Position numbers and translations under genes: made by a program. 64,000 bases of DNA. Origin: Aphrocallistes beatrix. Lineage: Eukaryota; Porifera; Hexactinellida; Sceptrulophora; Aphrocallistidae. Below the pieces are notes generated by a model. The model had not been told where the DNA came from. It saw only the letters and a list, made by a program, of their open reading frames with translations, and made no database searches. Shown here in pieces: positions 51,381 through 60,000 of the stretch; positions within the stretch are counted from its first letter, which is position 1, and each line of letters opens with the position of its first letter. Location: assembly GCA_963281255.1 (NCBI GenBank), contig OY725502.1:3844001-3908000 (forward strand), in the 5' to 3' direction.

Positions 51381-54300
51381 ATGTCAGCAGAACTAAATCT
51401 GGCTGATTTGGGGTTCCCACTAATTCTAAAATCAGAAATTGAAGGAAAGTTGAAAGAACTTGACGTTTACATTGATGAAGAATTACCTGACTATATTCTT
51501 GTCCTTCTTGCAAACAAAAAGAGTCAACAACAGATGTGCAAAGACTTGAGACTATTTTTTGGCTCGCTGACGGAGACATTCGTTGAGTGGGTTCATAGTC
51601 GAACAAAGGAAATGAAAACAAATCAAATTGAGATCAAAGAGGTTGATGAAACGAATTCGGAAGTCAAGGTAGTGTTTTAAAATAGTGAGAAATGTATTTT
51701 GTGCTCAAGCTGTTATAATGTAATCACAAAATACTTTCTCTTCCTTCCTTTCTTCCCTATCATGAAAATCATTTCAAATTTTTACATAAACAATTTATGA
51801 TAGACAAAAAATATAATGTATAGGTATTTGGATCTTGTCAAGAATTTGTTACATAATATTCCAGCGAATGATTTTTTACGGGTTGGAACCTAATGTCCAA
51901 AAGGAGAATACCAAACTCGAATATAAACCTTTAGTAATAAACGAATTCTTTTAATAATTTTAAAATTATAGAATTCTACTTTAATTTATAGACAAAACAG
52001 AACAGAAGGTCATCATTATCTTCGGATAAAAAACCTGATTCGAACCCTCCAACTTTAAGAAAGAAGAGTCCAACATTGAGTAGTCCCAAAGGCAGAAAGG
52101 CAGAAACTGTAAAGGATCAGTTGACTTCTTTAGGGAAGAGGAAGTCTAGATCTCCAGAATCAGAGTCTAAACCAAGAAAGTCACGAATATACCAAGAAGG
52201 TAAGGAAATCCTTTGCTGAAATTACTGCTGGGATGTCATTTAATATTTTTGTTATGAAAGAATTCATCTAGGCTGGCCTAAAACTGAGAAAAAAATGGTG
52301 AAATCCTCATCAATTTTTTTAAATTTTTGGTAGGGGCAAGACAATGTCGATCCTAATATAGCAATAAAGAGTTCTCTTTGGGGAGTTTTGGTATATCGGC
52401 CTATACGCCTTCAAAAAATATCTACACAATTAGACAAGTGACTATTGACCAACGTGATGATATATCAGTAGATATTCCTTAAAAATCAAGGCATATCAAT
52501 CGATATATTCATAATCAAGACGCATCGCCAGATACCCCCTTCGAAATCAAGATATATTGGCCGATACTCAGAGAGATATTACAGTGTCCTCCCCGAGTAT
52601 CGGCCAATGCATCTCGATTTAGAAGGATATCGGCCAATATATCTTGAATTAGGAGGGGTATCGAGGATGCGCCTTGATTATAAATATATCGATTGATATC
52701 CTCATCAAACCTTGTCAATTTCAGAAAATATGTTTATGTTCTTTTAGTTACAGACTACCTCACTTCAAATAGAAGACGATTCAAAATGAATGATGCACCG
52801 AATCATCAAGTTTCCACTTCGCATATCGATGAAATAAATACGATTATAAGTCCAGAGAAGAAATCGAATCCTCCAGATACAAAGTGAGTCAGAGTTTCCT
52901 ATTGACATTTTCAAAATGAGAAATTGCCATGTTTTGTTAATATATATCATATTTAGAACTATTTCCAAACGCCCATCGACTCGCACAACCATCCAACCTT
53001 TTAGAACAGAAATGGTGACACCTCCTCCTCCCACGAGATCTTTTGAGAGCGGGAGAAACAAGTCTGTGAGTCCTGTCAGAGATGCGCGAATAAGGGAGAA
53101 GGTCAGAGGTAGGGAACGCGAGATCTCAGGAGAAAAGGAAAGAAAAGAAGAAAGGAGATTTAGATCTAGATCCACTCCACTCTCACCGGTGTTGAGGTTT
53201 GTAATAATATTTTATGCACAAATATATTAAAATATTTTTAATAGGCAAAATTCCGTGTGACAATAAAATCGTAGTATATACGTATATGTTACCGTTAAAA
53301 CGTCAAATCAGTTATTATGTAAAATACCTGAAAATTTCAGGCATTATGCATAATTACTGATGGAAAATGCCTGGAATTTCCAGGTATTATACATAGATAA
53401 CTAAAATTTTTCAGGGATTTTATATAATAACTGATTTGACGTTTTAACGGTAACACATACTTTACTATATACTATAATATCTTAACAGGAAACCCATAGA
53501 AGAATTTCCTCGCAGAAACAAGAACCCGGTCAGGCTACGCTATTTTAACAAGTCTCCATCTCCTCCTCTACATACCCAACCACAACTGTCTTCTGTGGTT
53601 AAGATTAAGTCTTCTAACAGAGTGGTGAGGGGCGTTAGGAATTTGGGGAACAAAGATGAACAAAAAGGTTAGCTTCAGTCGATAGTCCGTGCTAAATCAC
53701 GAACAAAGTCTGAATTACATGCAGGGCAAATGCAAAAGGTACATAATATGAAAATGAACTTATGCCAGTTTATTTTTAGGTTCAATTCGTCTTGTGCACA
53801 AGGCACTAAGCGAGGCCGCAGCTAGCACAGCCCGAGGCTTACACCCTAACCTCGGCAGTTCTAAGAAAAGGAAACCCATCATGTCGCGGCTAGGCCCTCA
53901 AGTGGATAACTCCAGCCTTATAAGAGAGGTTTGCATCTCACCTGAGAAGAAGCGGAATAGCCTAGTTCAAGCAGAATACTCGAATAGGGTACGATATGTG
54001 TGTATATATTATTCGTCACTAATCACTAATGAAATTGAAAATGTTTAATCTGTGTAGAGTGCATCATCCAAAAAGACGAAATACTCCGACCGCCAAACTG
54101 ACTCTTCTCAAGGAATCAACCAAATCAACGCACAATTTGATATAATTAAAATTCCTCGAGCAGAGTCGACGTGTTCTATTTCAGATGATGATCTATTTCC
54201 GCCTCGAGAAAATAGTCCAGAACGTAAGGTCCAAGCTAACAACATCTCCAGGAGCGCTCATGATCACGAGAGCAATCTATTTGATTCAGAAGAGGTTCTA

Positions 54301-55319
54301 CCTACTGATAGCCAAATCGCACATAAACGGAAAGTGCTTCCGTTGAAACCTAATAAGCCAAAGTTTTTTGTTACACTTGACGGGGCCCAGCAACATTATA
54401 GTCGACAAGTAATGAGCCCAGGAAGCAATCTTTATCTTAAAGAGAAAAGAGCAAGTGAGTAATTCTCTCATTAATCAAGTTGTATAATGTAGGAGACAAA
54501 AAACGACTAAAATTTTTTAGCTACAAAACTGTTCTTATCTTGGAACTCAATATTATTAGTTTATTGTACATAAACTAAAATAAGTTTAATTAATAATATC
54601 CGAATTGGTCTGGGGGCAATTCTATTTATAGTAATGATCCTCATTTATATGACTTTTACGCCCGAAATGACTTTTAGTTAGTAAAATTCAATACAAAAAG
54701 TTAATAGTGCTGACACTGGTTTTAGAAAACTTTAAAATTTATAGGTATTGGCAAGATCGACATCAAACATCGTTTAGGCAATAAACCGGTGGAAAGTCCA
54801 GAGGAACTGACAACTCTCGTCTACAATCCTCCAGACATTTCCCCACTCTCAGAAACTCTAAAAGCAACCACATTAAAACCGAAAACTTCAACCCCTACAT
54901 CCAAACCAACCGAACCACTCACTGAACGTTGTAAATTCTGGCCAAACTGCAAATTGGGAGACAAATGCGATTTTCATCACCCATCTTTACCCTGTAAGAA
55001 CTTCCCGTATTGCAAATTCAACCAAAAATGCCATTACGTACACCCAGACTGCAAATTTGATCCTTATTGTACAAAACAAGATTGTCCTTTTCTGCATAGA
55101 CACCCACGCAATTCCTTTCCGAATCACTTGAAAAGTACTTTTTCTTACACACCAGATAATAAATCTAGTTTCCCAACTCGCTCACAGTTAACCTGGACTC
55201 CTGGTCAAAAAATATCGACTCCAAAAGAGAAAGAAGATGACGCAACTCGTCACATTAGTGAGCGTAAATTTGCACTGGAAGAGGTCCAAACAGTTTTGAT
55301 ACCGAAAAATGAAACTTAG
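51381..55319 (+). CDS. ZC3H14: ZC3H14/Nab2 poly(A)-RNA-binding zinc-finger protein
   Basis: Eight exons with consistent phases: 51381-51668, 51992-52199, 52748-52883, 52957-53196, 53489-53667, 53780-53988, 54058-54454, 54745-55319. They give 743 residues (human 736). Exon 1 is the PWI-like N-terminal domain (ELDVYIDEELPDYILVLLAN, human ELGAYVDEELPDYIMVMVAN). The middle is basic and serine/arginine-rich. Exon 7 keeps KFFVTLDG (human KFIVTLDG). Exon 8 carries tandem CCCH fingers (CKFWPNCKLGDKCDFHHPSL, CKNFPYCKFNQKCHYVHP, CKFDPYCTKQDCPFLH). Human has five fingers; I see three complete ones, so the C-terminus is shortened. It is a nuclear protein controlling poly(A) tail length and mRNA export. 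Introns hold two inverted-repeat elements. Confidence 0.95.
52493..52699. repeat. Foldback element in ZC3H14 intron 2
   Basis: The left arm from 52493 (ATATCAATCGATATAT) and the right arm ending at 52699 are inverse copies over roughly 75 bases with scattered mismatches. Both contain AGATATATTGGCCGAT. The right half carries an extra tandem piece of the GGCCAAT end. The TATCGGCC word also occurs outside the arms near 52390. No target duplication was seen. Confidence 0.75.
53282..53460. mobile_element. TIR element (MITE), 179 bp, in ZC3H14 intron 4
   Basis: Terminal inverted repeats of about 45 bp with only a few mismatches begin GTATATGTTACCGTTAAAAC on the left and GTATGTGTTACCGTTAAAAC read from the right. 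The core has small palindromes (CCTGAAAATTTCAGG). The superfamily is unknown and the target duplication is not clear. Confidence 0.8.
54608..54685. repeat. Dispersed repeat, copy 2
   Basis: Similar to 49625-49705 over about 75 bases, in the last ZC3H14 intron. Confidence 0.6.
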
Positions 55320-55965
55320 CAGGAATGATCGGTTAACTTAGGGTGGAGCTTGGAAGCAAACTCACTTTAGAGACACTTACCTCATGCTTAAGTTAGCTAA
55401 GGATCTTTGGAGAGCTAAGAGAATTTGATAAGTAAATATATTTCAATCACTCAGAGGGTACTCCGTATTGCTGGATATTTAAACACTTTTTTGTGGGTGA
55501 ATTTTATTTTAGATTTTAAATGAAAACAATGATTTGGGCAATAAAATCACTAAAATTTTTGTGGACAAAGTTTATAAATCACTTATTAATTTCTGAAATG
55601 TAGAATTCCAGCAGATCGAGTGCCCTTTTTCTCGCTCTTCTAGAAAATGTCTGAATACTTATAACTGATCGTGTTTTGTTGTAATTACTCAATTTATATC
55701 ATTAAATAATTATTTCTTAGAAAAATATTTTGAGTGATAAAATAATCCATTCAAAATAGAATTCCATTTTTAAATGAAAAGGGTACTTTGATTGTTGGCG
55801 AACCTAAAGAAACATTCGCTTATTTACGGTTGTTCGTATAGGATAGGTAAATATCTTTCAAAGTATGACCACTTTTAGGTCTTCAAATTATATCTTATAA
55901 TTATGCATTAAAAGATAATTTAGAGAAAATAGTAATTAGATTTTTGCTACATATCAACACATGAA
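55320..55965. other. Intergenic between ZC3H14 and DHFR
   Basis: AT-rich. It holds the ZC3H14 3' UTR and the DHFR promoter. Nothing else was recognised. Confidence 0.5.
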
Positions 55966-56544
55966 ATGGCTATGGAAGGTTTGCCATCTAAAAGATTAAA
56001 TTTAATTGTGATTTATGACCAAAAATTTGGAATTGCAAAAGATGAAAAATTTCCTTTTCCAAAATTGAAAACAGATTTTGATTTTATGTGTCACGCCACT
56101 CAACTTGTAGAAAATCCTTCAAAACGAAATGCTTTGATTTTTGGAAGAAAAACCTGGTACAGTGACATCGAAATCATACAATCTCAATGGAAATCTGAAT
56201 ACAAAATAGTGCTATCTCGTTCTACGAAAGTGGTTGAAGGGAGTGATCACACGTCTACATCACTACATGAAGCTATAAATCATATACAAAGCCCGTTGAT
56301 CTGTAATGAAATTGAGAATATCTGGGTTATGGGTGGATATATCCCTTATAAACAAGCATTAGAGAGTGGAATGATAGTACGAATATATGCAACTGAAATT
56401 TTCCATGATTTCGGATGTGATGTATTTTTTCCTCTACAAAATTTTAGTGAATTGAATGAAACTGAAGACAAACTTATCCCTACAAAAGAAAATGTAATGG
56501 AGAATGGAATTGAGTACAAGTTCCATGTATATGAAAAGAAATAA
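55966..56544 (+). CDS. DHFR: Dihydrofolate reductase
   Basis: Intronless, 192 residues, close to the 187 of human DHFR; a second ATG two codons in is an alternative start. Family blocks in order are NLIVIYDQKFGIAKDEKFPF (NADPH/substrate loop), LKTDFDFM (the catalytic acid helix, with aspartate where vertebrates have glutamate), FGRKTWYSDI (GRKTWxSI), IVLSRS, IWVMGGYIPYKQAL (VGGxxxY), DVFFP and the end GIEYKFHVYEKK (human GIKYKFEVYEKN). It reduces dihydrofolate to tetrahydrofolate with NADPH for thymidylate synthesis. It is odd in having FPF where nearly all DHFRs have LPW, so the conserved tryptophan of the M20-like loop is replaced by phenylalanine. The frame is complete and most likely functional. 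Confidence 0.92.
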   Translation: MAMEGLPSKRLNLIVIYDQKFGIAKDEKFPFPKLKTDFDFMCHATQLVENPSKRNALIFGRKTWYSDIEIIQSQWKSEYKIVLSRSTKVVEGSDHTSTSLHEAINHIQSPLICNEIENIWVMGGYIPYKQALESGMIVRIYATEIFHDFGCDVFFPLQNFSELNETEDKLIPTKENVMENGIEYKFHVYEKK

Positions 56545-56757
56545 AGGGTAAAAATAGACATATCATTAGAATTCACTTTTGGATTTGTAATTATAAATAT
56601 GTACTGATTGAGTCTCCTTTTCCAATCCCGGATTAGCCTTGTCGGCAGTTGTTTTCATGGTTCTTTGATTTTTGAAACTTTCTTAAATTGTGAATCAACT
56701 TGCCCATGGTTGGTATTGTTGCTTTTATCAGAGAACCCATTACGAATTGTTAACATA

Positions 56758-56910
56758 CAGGCGACTCCGCTTAATCGGGACACTTTGGTCCCGGATATTT
56801 TGTCCCGATTAAGCTGAGGTCCCAATTAACCGATGAGATTTAGTATTAGCTTCTATGTATGGGAAGCATTCCGTTCCTGGAGGCTTGTCCCGATTAAGCG
56901 GAGTTAACTG
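56758..56910. mobile_element. pogo/Tigger-like MITE, 153 bp
   Basis: Ends CAGGCGACTCCGCTTAATCG and, from the right, CAGTTAACTCCGCTTAATCG. Both continue GGGACA. The left flank is TA, the right is not, so the duplication has decayed. The interior repeats the TCCCGATTAAG word. It is a different subfamily from the 8450/9405 pair. Confidence 0.8.
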
Positions 56911-57083
56911 TGCTTAGTATACGTTTTATTAATAAGTACTGATAAAAAGGTTTATTATAAATATATTGAAGGTCCCTGTGTATGCCCATATATAGTAAAA
57001 ATCGGAATTGGAAATGTCTTGGTTTTATATACATATGTTTACTACAAGTTATTATAGCCACCAAGTAGCACTGTTTAGCTTCA

Positions 57084-60000
57084 ATGAGTGTTGACTTATC
57101 ATCGTCACCTATCATGCATCCAACAATCAGGGAAGACGAATTGGATGAAACTACAGAGATACCCGACCAGGCGTCAACTCCATCCGACATTTTTTCAGAG
57201 AGAAGTAGGGTGTGGCTAGCTAGACATGGCGAAGCTGTGCATTCTAGGATCAGTAGCAGCAATCAAAAGTTTACTCGAGTGGTTAACAAAAAGACACTCA
57301 AAGATTTCGAGGGTGAAAAGACTACTGTTTTTATGGAGGTTATAAACCAAATTAGACAATATATAAATAAAAAATGTCGTCAGCAGATCGATAGTACAGT
57401 GCAATTAACGATGTGTAATTATCTTAATCCATTGGGAAATACTCATATTAGAGACTAAGTGTAAAATTTCAGACGGGCGGATGTTACACACCGTTAATTG
57501 AATCAGGGACAATAAAGAAAATGGATTATTTATAATTATACAATTTTAGACTACTCAACAACTCTCGTACGATGTTCTCGCAACAGAATTCCTTTCACAG
57601 AACTATACAACCATTGACACACGAATATATCTGCTAGACAAACTGATTCCTTGTCTTGCTTTCAGCCTACAAAGATTATTACTTCAAGTTGCAAAGCTAG
57701 GAGTAGTGGATAAAGATATCCCACAATCAGGATTCAACCCAGTCAATTTTCTAGCTCAACAACTAATGAGGAATAACCCCAAGTGAGATCACATTTTTCG
57801 CATAATTTTGAATTATTCATTGGTTTTGATTTTTCATCAGAATTCCTAATTTGGGAATAAATTAGTTCCATTACGAGTAGGTGCGCGCGCATTGTTAATT
57901 AATATGCATACATTATGCATATAAACAAGTTTGAATGAATTTATTTCTACTATTTTATAAAACTTTATTGATGTATTTCTCCGTTCGAATATCATGGCGA
58001 GTCATCTACGCCACTCTCACTACAAGTATCGCGTTGCTAATAGTCGGATTTGGATTTGGATTACCGTCTCCGATAGCAAGAGAAGTGAAAAGTGGCAAAC
58101 TCCTAAATGACTACCAATTCGGTCTATTCTCTGGCATATTTTTCTTAACGGCTGCTTTGAGTGGACTTTTGGCAATGCCACTGATGCATTATTTGGGAAG
58201 GAAGGCCGTACTCTTAATTGGGGCATTTCTATCTGGTTTGGGCTATCTTGTTTTAGGAAGTAGTCGCATTCCAGAATTGTTGATATTTGGACGGGCTTTG
58301 ACTGGTCTTGGATGTGGTCTGTCCTTGTCTATCGCACCGATATACATTGGAGAGCTGGCTTTTAAGAAGACGAGAGGGCGACATCTCAGTTTTATTATAT
58401 TTGGAATACCTGTGGGTGTCTTAGTTGTATACTTGTTAGGACTTGGATTGAATTATGATCGTCTCTCATGGATTGGGAGCAGTATTTGCCTCTTGCAGAT
58501 GGTATTGTTGCTGTTTGTATCTTACTCTCCAACGTACCTCCTGAGCAGGGATTTGGAAAAGCGAGCGTTTCACATTGTGAAACAAATTCGTTCTCAGGAC
58601 TACGACGCACTTGGAGAGATAAAGGAAATAAGAGACATTTTGAAAGAAGAAAGTTCAACATTTCTTTCAAAACTTTCAATCTTATTCAAGGTGTATCATC
58701 TGAAGGCATTCTTAGTTGTGATTGTATTCATGGTTGCACATCAGGGCTCTGCTGTCAATTTGATCGCTAGTTATTCTTCTGAACTTCTGGACAGTGACTT
58801 GATAAACTCCAACATAACTGGTTTAATATTTCCTATTGGAGAAATTATAGGTAGTTTAGTAAGCATATGCTTGATTGATAAATTAGGTCGGAAGATTCTG
58901 TTTATTTTCTCTAACATCGCCACGATCCTTTCTCTTGCATTAATAGCATCTTACCTTTTGATTAATGACCAAATATGTCCACAATTGCTCGCTGATTCTT
59001 CTATGAATTCAACTGGTCGAACTTTTTGCCAAAGCCCCTACTTGATAATATGGCCCATGTTTTCCATAGCAATGTTTGGATTAATGTTTTCAATCGGTCT
59101 AGCCTCTCTTGCATTTATTTCCTTGAGTGAGTTGATCCCTTTAAAGATGAAGAAGATAGTGACTGGAATTGCCATATTTATTCTCTTCATGACATCTTTT
59201 CTCATCAACACTCTGTATCCGATCATTTCGACCTCTGTACCAAGGTACACCATACTTTTCGCCCTCGTTTTGCTTAATTCATTGCTTTGCATCTATTTAG
59301 CGATTTTTACCCCTGAAACTAAAGGGAAATCAGTGGAAGAACTAGAGAGCATGTTCAAGAAAAATACAATATTCTGTCGCTTTTAAAGATGAATTACTAT
59401 AACCGACCTAAAAAGCGACATAATAATGTATTTGTTAAATAGATGCCTCAACCCTTACCTCTAATATTTAGATATACGTATCTTTACATTTATTATTTAT
59501 TAGTTTTAGGTTACACAGTAGTATTTTATTTGTATTTATGCCATATTAAAAATAGTATTAGTGTTTATCCAGTACGTTCTCACCTTATAATCCTTTGATG
59601 ACAGCTTTAAATTTCTTGAAGAGCCTTGAGTCTGCTGACATTACTAATCACTATTCTAACTAGGGTTCATGAATTAAGAGATGCATATTTAAGATTTTTA
59701 GGTGTGTGAGAACATAAATAATAATTTCTTTTTAAGTTGCAAAGCTAGGAGTGATGGATAAAATGATCCCAGAATCAGGATTCAACCCAGTCAATTTTCT
59801 AGCTCAACAACTAATAAGGTATAACCCCAAGTGCGATCAAATTTGTAGACGTAACTGTGAATTTTTGAATGTATGGAACTACGAAATTGATGAAATAGTA
59901 CATACAATTATGATTTCTCATCATAATTTCTAATTTGGTAATGGTTTAGTTCAATTACTAGTAGGTACAGACGCATTGTTAACATACATGTATACATTAT

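Noticed and set aside
52515-52718. 67-codon minus-strand frame in the ZC3H14 intron
   Set aside because: Falls inside the foldback element at 52493-52699.
59751-59933. 60-codon frame as a separate small gene
   Set aside because: It is the duplicated tail of the EFCAB5-like exon 2 read into the following intron.
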